Source: JANWXR01 sp964608265 (GTDB lineage Bacteria; Chloroflexota; Anaerolineae; Anaerolineales; UBA6663). Taken from it: a stretch of 64,000 nt of DNA. Location of the stretch: positions 1-64,000 of the forward strand of contig CAZSNP010000014.1 of assembly GCA_964608265.1 (NCBI GenBank), written 5' to 3'. The stretch's first letter is position 1. Each line of letters opens with the position of its first letter. This document shows, piece after piece, positions 48,717 to 56,629 of this stretch. Below the pieces are notes generated by a model. The model did no database searches and was not told the origin of the DNA. It worked only from the letters and a program-made list of their open reading frames with translations. The position numbers and the translations under genes are program-made.

Positions 48717-50343
48717 CTTCCCTATCCGTGTTTGCCTGCCTGAGCCTCTGCAGCGCCGCGCGCACCCTTTCCCAGGCAGCTTTCGTCTCCTTCGCCTTTT
48801 CTTTCTCGACAGGCACGGCGCTGTAACGCGCCTGGTCGAAAGCTTCGGTGAGGGCGCGCACGTCGGTTCGCGCTTCTTCAAGCTTATCTTCCAGCACCGG
48901 GTCGTACTCGTCCGGCGTCTGCGGCGGCTTGCGCGGGAAGCCCAACTGCCCGGCGCGGCGTAACGTGCTCAGGTAGAAGTACAACACCTGCTCGCGCGGC
49001 GTCGCGCCGCCCAGGCGGAAGAAGCGTGGCCCAGGCACGGGCAGGCGCGTGAACAGTTCGCGCAGCCGTTCGAGGGGACGCAGTTCGCGTAAAGCTTCGG
49101 CCCACTGGCCCGTTTGTTTGCGGAGGAAGTCCACGATCAGTCGCAGGGCGCGGAACAACCGCGCGTTCCTGATGGCCTGCACCAGTTCGGGGCGTTCGCG
49201 CAAGTAGGCAAAGATGATATAGGTCACCATCGCGGCGACGACGAGCCAGAAGGCCAACGAGCGCAATAGTTCCAGATCGAGACCGGGAATGGTCAGCGGC
49301 GGCGGGATGGGGCCGGGCGGCGGCGTCGGTTCGGCGGTGGGAGCCGGGGTCGGGAGCGGAGCGGTTTGCGGCGGCAGTTCCGAGGCGGGCGGCGCGAGCA
49401 GCATCAGGAGTGAAGCGAAGAGGGTCGCAATCAAGACTGACAAAATGTACAGGCCGAAAAACAGCGCGCCGATGATGGCGCTGACGATACCCAGCAATCC
49501 CTCGCCGTAGAAGGTGGGCAGCGAGAACGCGATCAGGGCGGCGATCAACACGAAGAGCAGCGAGTGCCGCGCCCAGCGCCCGGCGAGTTGGTTGCTGACT
49601 TGCGCGCCCTCGCCCTGCCAAACCGCCGACCAGTGCGCGAAGTTGGCCTGCCCCATCAACACCAGGCCGAGCGTGAAGTAGAGCAGGGCATTGGCCACCA
49701 GGCCGGTGACCGCGCCGCAGGGCGGCGATTGAGAAGCGCGAAGCGCTTCTCCAGCGCAAGCAAAGCCTGCGCCCGCCCCGCGCCCGAAGTCGAGCAGCGC
49801 CTCGAAGCCGATGCGGGCCAGGCCGGAGGTGAAGAGCAGCAGCAGCCCGCCCCAGAAAAAGCGCGTGGTGATCTCCTCGCGCGGCGAGACCTCGCGCAGC
49901 GGGGCCTCGGGGTCGCGCAACTCTTCGAGATTGGCGGTGGTGTCGGTGACGGCCAGCAACGCCAGCACGGCGAGCAGGTAGTTGACGACGGTCTGCCCGT
50001 CGAAGATGGCGCCGGGGGTGTTGGCCCAGGTGCGCAGATCGGCGATGACGACGCTCAACGGCTGGCCGACGTAGACACCGGCTTTGATGAGGACGAACAG
50101 AAAGGCGAACTCGAAGACGCGCGCGCGCCAGCGATTGGCGAGCCGCATGCGGGGCGAGTGCATCAGCCGGTACGAATAGTGCGCCTCGAGCGCGGCCAGC
50201 GTGCAGCTCAGCACCGTCCACGACAAATTCCATGGCGGCCACAACAGCCGGATGAACTCGGCCACGCTCCACGCCACGCACGCCGCCATCGCCGCCATCA
50301 GGGCCGGCCGCAACCCATCGCGCACCCAGCTTTCGCGGGTCAT
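48697..50343 (-). CDS. DUF4129-domain multi-pass membrane protein
   Basis: A 548-residue protein with about eight membrane helices in two blocks (residues 15-120 and 165-315), a Pro-rich linker (SELPPQTAPLPTPAPTAEPTPPPGP), another helix (LLRSLAFWLVVAAMVTYIIFAYL) and a C-terminal DUF4129 domain (REQVLYFYLSTLRRAGQLGFPRKPPQTPDEYDPVLE). It is the usual partner of DUF58 and MoxR genes. A stretch near residue 205 (CAGEALRASQSPPCG) is encoded by a palindromic repeat. The last codons are again repeat-like (EATKDTK). Confidence 0.82.
   Translation of the reverse strand: MTRESWVRDGLRPALMAAMAACVAWSVAEFIRLLWPPWNLSWTVLSCTLAALEAHYSYRLMHSPRMRLANRWRARVFEFAFLFVLIKAGVYVGQPLSVVIADLRTWANTPGAIFDGQTVVNYLLAVLALLAVTDTTANLEELRDPEAPLREVSPREEITTRFFWGGLLLLFTSGLARIGFEALLDFGRGAGAGFACAGEALRASQSPPCGAVTGLVANALLYFTLGLVLMGQANFAHWSAVWQGEGAQVSNQLAGRWARHSLLFVLIAALIAFSLPTFYGEGLLGIVSAIIGALFFGLYILSVLIATLFASLLMLLAPPASELPPQTAPLPTPAPTAEPTPPPGPIPPPLTIPGLDLELLRSLAFWLVVAAMVTYIIFAYLRERPELVQAIRNARLFRALRLIVDFLRKQTGQWAEALRELRPLERLRELFTRLPVPGPRFFRLGGATPREQVLYFYLSTLRRAGQLGFPRKPPQTPDEYDPVLEDKLEEARTDVRALTEAFDQARYSAVPVEKEKAKETKAAWERVRAALQRLRQANTDREATKDTK
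49721..49775. repeat. Palindromic repeat inserted in frame in the DUF4129 gene
   Basis: The core GAGAAGCGCGAAGCGCTTCTC (about 49731-49751) sits in a GC-rich stretch read as AGFACAGEALRASQSPPCG in the loop before helix GAVTGLVANALLYF. Confidence 0.65.
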
Positions 50344-50403
50344 TGCCTGTGCCCTGTCGCCGTGAGCGGAGCCGGGGCCGAACGTGGCGTCATCATCCGT
50401 CCT

Positions 50404-51597
50404 TCAATTCGCCGCAAAGCCGGCCTCCACGTCGCGCTCGTGCCAAACGGGATAGACCGGGATGCGGAGCAGCGCCGCGCGTTGCTCGTTGACGCGGCTG
50501 GCGCGAGACGGCTGCACGAGGATGAGGGCCAGCGGGAAGCCGGCCTCCCGCAGCAGCGCCAGCGTATCGAGCAGCTCCGGCGTATCGCGCCCGCTGATGA
50601 CGACGAGGCTGGTGCCCCACGGCAGGTGCGGGCGCTGCGCGCGCAGAAATTCGGTGAACGAGGCCTCAGTCGTCATGTGTACCCGCGCCAGCGCCTCGAG
50701 CACCGTCATCAAATGCGCGCGCTCGCCGCGCGCCGGCAGCACGAAGCGCGTCTCGGCGTCGCACAGCGCGTCGTGCGCCTCGGCGGCCAGCCCCACCGGC
50801 TGCCGCTCATGCACGCTGATGTGATGGGCGACCGAGGCCGCGATGGTGATGGCCAGCTCCATCGCCTCGTGCCGGCCGCGCCTGTCGTAGCCGTCGGCGC
50901 TGAGGTCGAGAAAGATCATGGTCTCGCGCGCGATGGCGGGCTGATAGGTTTTCACGAGCAGCCGGCCCGTGCTGGCCGTCGCCGGCCAGTGGATGCGGCG
51001 CAGCGAATCGCCGGGGGCATAATCGCGCACACCGGTGACGCGCGCCGGGTCCTCGAACAGCGGCAGGCGCGCGCGCAGCGACGCCAGCGGTGAGCGCGTC
51101 GGCAGGCCCAACCGGCTCAACGGCAGGATGCGGGGATAGACGATCATCGGCTGGCGCGGGGTCTCGGCGCTCAACGCTTTCGTCACGCCGAACAAATCGC
51201 CCGTGCGCACCGTGAGCGGGCCGAGGGCGTACACGCCGCGCTTGTGGCAGTGGAGGGTGTATGTCAGCTCATCGCTGCCGCGCGGCCCGAGGCTGAAGAC
51301 GCGCGCGTGCCGCAGCGGCGCGGAAAGATCCACCGGCACCGACTCCTTCACCATCAGCCACGTCACCGGCAGCGCGCCCGTGTTGCGGACTTCGACCCGC
51401 ACCGGCACATCGTCGCCGTGAAAGGCGCGGTTGACGTACTCGCGCGTGATGCGGATGTGTTGCAGGTTGCGCCGCGACCACCAGCGCGCGGCCAGCCACA
51501 TCCCAAAGAACAAATACGCAATCGTGAAGAAGAAATCAATCCGCAAGACGATGGCGAGCAGAAAGAGGAAGAGGAGGAAGGGGAGGAAGCCGAGCAT
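50404..51597 (-). CDS. DUF58-domain protein
   Basis: A 397-residue protein from the ATG at 51597; the longer frame would translate the purine-rich hairpin upstream. Two membrane helices open it (FLPFLLFLFLLAIVL, FFTIAYLFFGMWLAA), then an Ig-like half (RITREYVNRAFHGDDVPVRVEVRNTGALPVTWLMV) and the DUF58 core with VTGVRDYAPGDSLRRIHWPATASTGRLLVKTY, followed by a von Willebrand-like fold (MIFLDLSADGYDRRGRHEAMEL). It acts with MoxR, probably in assembling or activating membrane or surface complexes. Confidence 0.9.
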   Translation of the reverse strand: MLGFLPFLLFLFLLAIVLRIDFFFTIAYLFFGMWLAARWWSRRNLQHIRITREYVNRAFHGDDVPVRVEVRNTGALPVTWLMVKESVPVDLSAPLRHARVFSLGPRGSDELTYTLHCHKRGVYALGPLTVRTGDLFGVTKALSAETPRQPMIVYPRILPLSRLGLPTRSPLASLRARLPLFEDPARVTGVRDYAPGDSLRRIHWPATASTGRLLVKTYQPAIARETMIFLDLSADGYDRRGRHEAMELAITIAASVAHHISVHERQPVGLAAEAHDALCDAETRFVLPARGERAHLMTVLEALARVHMTTEASFTEFLRAQRPHLPWGTSLVVISGRDTPELLDTLALLREAGFPLALILVQPSRASRVNEQRAALLRIPVYPVWHERDVEAGFAAN

Positions 51598-51671
51598 GGG
51601 GGAGGGGGAGGAGGGAGGGAGAGGGAGGAGGGAAGAGGGAGGAGGGAGGAGCGCCCCTCCTCCCTCCTCTC
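51598..51671. repeat. Polypurine hairpin between MoxR and DUF58 genes
   Basis: GGGAGGAGGGAGGAG (about 51636-51652) faces CTCCTCCCTCCTC across a CGCCC loop, inside a 50-base purine-only tract. It would fold as a strong stem in the mRNA of the MoxR-DUF58 operon. Confidence 0.65.
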
Positions 51672-52643
<972 letters not shown>

Positions 52644-52694
52644 GGCAGGCCGATTGTGCCATGAATTACCTGCGTGCGTTTCACGCTCTACGCG

Positions 52695-53054
52695 TCACTC
52701 CTTTTTCTCTTCCTTCTTTTCTTCCTTGTGCCAGCGCAGGGTGACGTTGTAGCTCGCTTCGGCGGCGCCCTTGGCCACGAAGAGGTTGCCGACCTCGCCG
52801 CTGGCCTTCAGGCTGAAGGTCACTTCCATCTCATCCGGCGGCTGGCTCAAATCGCGCAGCTTGCTCACCAGCAGGTTGGCCGACGAGCGCACGCCGTCCA
52901 CGGCCTGGTCGAACGACACCCTGGCCTGCTCGGCGGGCTTATCGCCCTCGCTGCCGGCCTTCACAAATCCGCCGCCGGTCGCCTTCTTCTCATCCGCCGC
53001 TTCGATCAGAATACTCCCGCCGCCCTCGAGAGGGAACTCCACATACTTGCTCAT
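52695..53054 (-). CDS. Trypsin-co-occurring domain 1 (CU044_2847-type) protein
   Basis: A 119-residue protein starting MSKYVEFPLEGGGSILIEA. The 'VEFPLE.GGS..VE' opening, the central helix FDQAVDGVRSSANLLVSKLRDLSQPPDEMEVTFSLKASGEVGN and the last strand ASYNVTLRW match the Trypco1 family, which accompanies proteases and NTPases in predicted biological-conflict systems. A Lys/Glu tail (KEEKKEEKKE) closes it. It ends 51 bases before MoxR. Its own role is unknown. Confidence 0.8.
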   Translation of the reverse strand: MSKYVEFPLEGGGSILIEAADEKKATGGGFVKAGSEGDKPAEQARVSFDQAVDGVRSSANLLVSKLRDLSQPPDEMEVTFSLKASGEVGNLFVAKGAAEASYNVTLRWHKEEKKEEKKE

Positions 53055-53162
53055 GCCGTGCTCCTTGTCAGAGGTCTTGGAATTTACAACCTCATCCCCC
53101 GAGCGCGGCGCGAATCAACTCCTCAAGCGCGGCGCTGGGGGATAGAGGGGGATAGTGCGCCG

Positions 53163-53168
53163 ATTATA
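53163..53168 (-). promoter_or_regulatory. -10 box upstream of the Trypco1-MoxR operon
   Basis: TATAAT on the minus strand, about 110 bases before the Trypco1 start. The leader contains ATCCCCC ... GGGGGAT, an inverted repeat (53093-53145). Confidence 0.4.
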
Positions 53169-53252
53169 GCCGCGACCGTGTTAGCGAAACATACACACCC
53201 AACCCGGCACATTTGGGGATACAATCACGGCCACGCTGAAAAGACAAGGCCC

Positions 53253-53918
53253 ATGAGCACCATCACCCTCGGCTCCGTCTCCGGTCACCTCGCCACGCCC
53301 ACCGGCAAGGGCCCGTGGCCGGCCGTCATCGTCGTGCAGGAGTGGTGGGGCCTCAACGACAACATCCGCCGCATCGCCGACCGCTTCGCCCTCGAGGGCT
53401 ACCTCGCCTTCGCGCCCGACCTCTATCACGGCGAGCTGGCCGGCCCCGGCGAGAACGAGAAGGCGATGGGCCTGGTGCAGAAGTACGGCCCGCACGGCCC
53501 GGAGGCGTTGCAGTCGGTTTACGACGCGCTCAAGGAATATCCGAACACCACCGGTAAAATCGGCAGCGTGGGCTTTTGCTTCGGCGGGCGGATGTCGCTG
53601 GCGCTCGGGGTGACGCGCCCGGTGGATGCGGTCTGCACGTTCTACGGCGGGCAGATGCAATTGCTCTTCGACAAGCTCGGCAGCCTGCACGGCCCGGTGC
53701 TCGGCCTGTTCGGCGACGCCGATCAATCCATCCCGGCCGGCACCATCGAGGAGTTTGAGCGCGTGCTGACCAGGCACAACATCGAGCACGAGATCAAGGT
53801 CTACCCCAACTCCGGCCACGCCTTTTTTCGTGATGGCGACCCGACCAGTTACCGGCCCGAGGCCGCGCGGGATGCGTGGGACAGGGTGAAGAAGTTTTTT
53901 GCGCGCAATCTAAATTGA
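53253..53918 (+). CDS. Dienelactone hydrolase family protein
   Basis: A 221-residue alpha/beta hydrolase from the ATG at 53253. The nucleophile is C109 in GFCFGGRM, with Asp in LFGDADQ and His in GHAFF completing the Cys-His-Asp triad; E30 in VVQEWWGLN is the conserved Glu. It would open carboxymethylenebutenolides or a similar lactone. No aromatic-degradation genes are near, so the physiological substrate is open. A TACAAT box at 53218-53223 may drive it. Confidence 0.9.
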   Translation: MSTITLGSVSGHLATPTGKGPWPAVIVVQEWWGLNDNIRRIADRFALEGYLAFAPDLYHGELAGPGENEKAMGLVQKYGPHGPEALQSVYDALKEYPNTTGKIGSVGFCFGGRMSLALGVTRPVDAVCTFYGGQMQLLFDKLGSLHGPVLGLFGDADQSIPAGTIEEFERVLTRHNIEHEIKVYPNSGHAFFRDGDPTSYRPEAARDAWDRVKKFFARNLN

Positions 53919-53997
53919 ACCGCGAAGCCGCAAACGGCGCGAAGGACTTCTGAAATCCTGGCGCACCCCTTTGCGGGCCTCACGCATTGGCGATGAA

Positions 53998-54720
53998 ATG
54001 ACTCTTTGTGAAGTCCGCTGCCTGGGCCGAGTGCCGTACGCCGAGGCGTGGGAGTTGCAGAAGCAGCTCGCCGCGCAGCGCGCCGCCGGCGAAATCCCCG
54101 ATACGTTGCTGCTGCTCGAACATCCACACACGTATACGTTTGGCCGCAGAGGACAGGCCGAAAATCTTTTGTTGGATGAGGCCGCACTGGCCGCGCGCGG
54201 CATCGAAGTGCAGTGGGTGGATCGCGGCGGGGATGTGACCTATCACGGCCCCGGCCAACTCGTCGGTTACCCGATCATGCAACTCGGCACGCCGGCGCGT
54301 GAGGGTGGACGCATCCCGCAGGCCGATTACGTCGGCTACGTGCGCCGCCTCGAGGCGATGCTGATCCGCGCATGCGCGCGATTCGGTCTCGTCGCCAGGC
54401 AGGTGGCCGGGCTGACGGGGGTGTGGGTGCAGCCGCCATCAGCGCGGCTCGCCCCCTCGAAGATCGCCGCCATCGGCGTGAAGGTGGATGCGCGCGGCAT
54501 CAGCCAGCACGGCTTTGCCCTCAACGTCGCCCCCGACATGGATTACTGGAACGGCATCATCGGCTGCGGCTTGAAGGAGCACGCCTCGATCGCGTTAGCC
54601 GATTTGCTCGAACCTGTGCCCTCGATGGAGGCGGTGATGGACGAAGTAATACGGCAGTTCGGCGCGGTCTTCGAGCGCGAGATGGCGCTGCGCCAACCGG
54701 CACGCTCACGCCAAATTTAG
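53998..54720 (+). CDS. lipB: Octanoyl-[ACP]:protein N-octanoyltransferase
   Basis: A 240-residue protein from the ATG at 53998. HPHTYTFGRRG, RGGDVTYHGPGQLVGYPI and KIAAIGVKVDARGISQHGFALNV are LipB motifs; the thioester Cys lies in IIGCGLKEHAS and the catalytic Lys in SKIAAIG. It moves octanoyl from acyl carrier protein to lipoyl domains in lipoate synthesis. LipA is not adjacent. A terminator follows at 54822-54854. Confidence 0.93.
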   Translation: MTLCEVRCLGRVPYAEAWELQKQLAAQRAAGEIPDTLLLLEHPHTYTFGRRGQAENLLLDEAALAARGIEVQWVDRGGDVTYHGPGQLVGYPIMQLGTPAREGGRIPQADYVGYVRRLEAMLIRACARFGLVARQVAGLTGVWVQPPSARLAPSKIAAIGVKVDARGISQHGFALNVAPDMDYWNGIIGCGLKEHASIALADLLEPVPSMEAVMDEVIRQFGAVFEREMALRQPARSRQI

Positions 54721-54821
54721 CCGGCGGGCCCTGCGCGCGTGCGTCAAACCGCCGATAACAGCGTCACTGAGGGCGCGAAACTCACAGCGAGCACCATTCA
54801 CCCTTCAGCGCACACCTCAGC

Positions 54822-54854
54822 CCGGGCCGCTCTGCAGAGCAGCCCGGTTTTGTT
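54822..54854 (+). terminator. lipB terminator
   Basis: CCGGG pairs with CCCGG around an inner GCTCTGCAGAGC palindrome, followed by TTTTGTTT. Confidence 0.7.
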
Positions 54855-54903
54855 TCCGCAACCTCCACCAACTCGGTTATGATGCGGGCGAAAGGAGAGC
54901 CCT

Positions 54904-55890
54904 ATGCGTTACTTCCTCACCGGCGCCACCGGCTTCCTCGGCGGCCGCGTGGCCCGGCAACTGCGCCAGGCCGGGCACGACGTCGTCGCCGTGGTGCGCA
55001 ATCCCGAGAAGGCCAAAGACCTGGCCGGCCTCGGCGTGCAACTGGCCAAGGGCGATGTCACCGAAAAGGACTCTATGCGCGCGCCGATGACGGGCGCCGA
55101 CGGCGTGTATCACATCGCCGGCTGGTACAAGATCGGGGTGAAGGACAAAGCGCCGGGCGTCGCCATCAACATTGACGGCACGCGCAACGTGCTGCAATTG
55201 ATGAAGGAGTTGAAGATCCCAAAGGGTGTGTACACCAGCACGCTCGCCGTCAACTCCGATACCGGCGGCAGGCTGGTGGACGAGAGCTACCGCTTCACCG
55301 GCGCCCATCTCAGCGAATACGATCGCACCAAGGCCGCCGCACACGATGTGGCCGAGCAGTTCATCCGCGACGGGTTGCCGCTCGTCATCGTGCAGCCCGG
55401 CCTGATCTACGGCCCCGGCGACCAGGGCCCGTCGCACGATGCCATCGTGAGTTATCTCAAGCGCCAATTGCCGATGATGCCGCAGCATACGGCGTATTGC
55501 TGGGGGCATGTGGACGACATCGCGCGCGGGCATATCCTGGCGATGGAGAAGGGCAGGCCCGGCGAGAACTACTTCGTCTGCGGCCCGGCCCACACATTAA
55601 TCGAAGCGATTAAGCTGGCCGAGCAGATCACCGGCATCCCCGCGCCGGGCATGACCGCGCCGCCGTGGCTGCTCAGGGCGATGAGCGGGCTGGTGAGCGC
55701 CATCGAGCCCGTCGTCTCTGTGCCCTACAATTACAGCAGCGAGTATCTGCGAGTGAGCGCCGGCGCGACGTACCTCGGCAGCAATGCGAAGGCGAAGCGC
55801 GAGTTGGGCTGGGAGCCGCGCGCGTTGAAGGACGGCTTACCCGAGATGTTGCAGTGGGAGATGGAACAGTTGGGGATGAAACGCAGTTGA
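54904..55890 (+). CDS. NAD-dependent epimerase / dihydroflavonol-reductase-like protein
   Basis: A 328-residue extended SDR with AAAGGAGAG before the ATG. The Rossmann motif is TGATGFLGGRVA, and the active-site Tyr/Lys is in SEYDRTKAAAHDV; GLPLVIVQPGLIYGPGDQGPS is the usual downstream strand. The branch resembles hopanoid-associated sugar epimerases and dihydroflavonol reductases. The substrate is not predictable. TTATGAT at about 54876 is a possible -10 box. Confidence 0.88.
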   Translation: MRYFLTGATGFLGGRVARQLRQAGHDVVAVVRNPEKAKDLAGLGVQLAKGDVTEKDSMRAPMTGADGVYHIAGWYKIGVKDKAPGVAINIDGTRNVLQLMKELKIPKGVYTSTLAVNSDTGGRLVDESYRFTGAHLSEYDRTKAAAHDVAEQFIRDGLPLVIVQPGLIYGPGDQGPSHDAIVSYLKRQLPMMPQHTAYCWGHVDDIARGHILAMEKGRPGENYFVCGPAHTLIEAIKLAEQITGIPAPGMTAPPWLLRAMSGLVSAIEPVVSVPYNYSSEYLRVSAGATYLGSNAKAKRELGWEPRALKDGLPEMLQWEMEQLGMKRS

Positions 55891-55918
55891 GCGAATAGCG
55901 CCCGCCGCACATGTGCGC

Positions 55919-55924
55919 TACACT
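55919..55924 (+). promoter_or_regulatory. -10 box of the TMEM175-like gene (leaderless spacing)
   Basis: TACACT with six bases before the ATG at 55931. Confidence 0.5.
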
Positions 55925-55930
55925 GTTGGC

Positions 55931-56563
55931 ATGAATACGCTCTCCAACCCGCAACGCATCGAGGGTACCGGCCGCCTCGAGGCGTTGAGCGACGGCGTCA
56001 TCGCCATCGTTGCCACGCTCCTCATCATCGAAGTGCATGTGCCCGAGATCGAGTCGCTCACCACCGCCGGGGTGTTGGCCGCGCTGTCCGCGCTGGCCCC
56101 CAAGCTCATCAGCTTTGCCATCAGCTTTTTCACCATCGCCATCTTCTGGGTCAATCACCATCATTTCTTCTCGCGCATCACCCACTCGAACTGGAAGCTG
56201 CTGTGGTTGAACAACTTCCTGCTCTTCTGGCTGACGGTGGTGCCGTTCACCACCGCCTTCGTCGGCGACTACCCCACCCAGCCGCTGGTGGTGGCGTTGT
56301 ACGGCGTCAACCTCAGCCTGGCCGGGTTGAGTTTTGTGTTGATGGGCCAGTATGTGTTCTTCATGAGCGACTTGATGCCGGACTCCATTCCGCTGCGTGA
56401 CCGGCGTTTTGAGTGGGGCCGGAGCTGGGTGGGCGTCATCGCTTACGCGCTGGCTGCGCTGTTGGCCTTCGTGTCGGTCTACATCGCCTTGATCCTGCTC
56501 GCTTTGATCCCATTCTTCTACGTCGTGCCCAACCTGCTGCGCTCGGGCGAGGGGAGTTTCTGA
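55931..56563 (+). CDS. TMEM175-family (DUF1211) potassium-channel-like protein
   Basis: A 210-residue protein with six membrane helices. The pore-helix motif RLEALSDGVIAIVATLLIIEV near residue 16 is the RxxxFSDG signature of the TMEM175 family, with Phe replaced by Leu. WVNHHHFFSRITH in the second/third helix region is also typical. Bacterial members form tetrameric K+ channels. The ATG at 55931 follows a -10 box; an upstream GTG at 55913 is less likely. Confidence 0.85.
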   Translation: MNTLSNPQRIEGTGRLEALSDGVIAIVATLLIIEVHVPEIESLTTAGVLAALSALAPKLISFAISFFTIAIFWVNHHHFFSRITHSNWKLLWLNNFLLFWLTVVPFTTAFVGDYPTQPLVVALYGVNLSLAGLSFVLMGQYVFFMSDLMPDSIPLRDRRFEWGRSWVGVIAYALAALLAFVSVYIALILLALIPFFYVVPNLLRSGEGSF

Positions 56564-56629
56564 GCGATTGAGCGGCGGGCTCTCTGTGGTAAAGTTTTCG
56601 GCGACCCAACCACAGGAGTAAACTCAACC

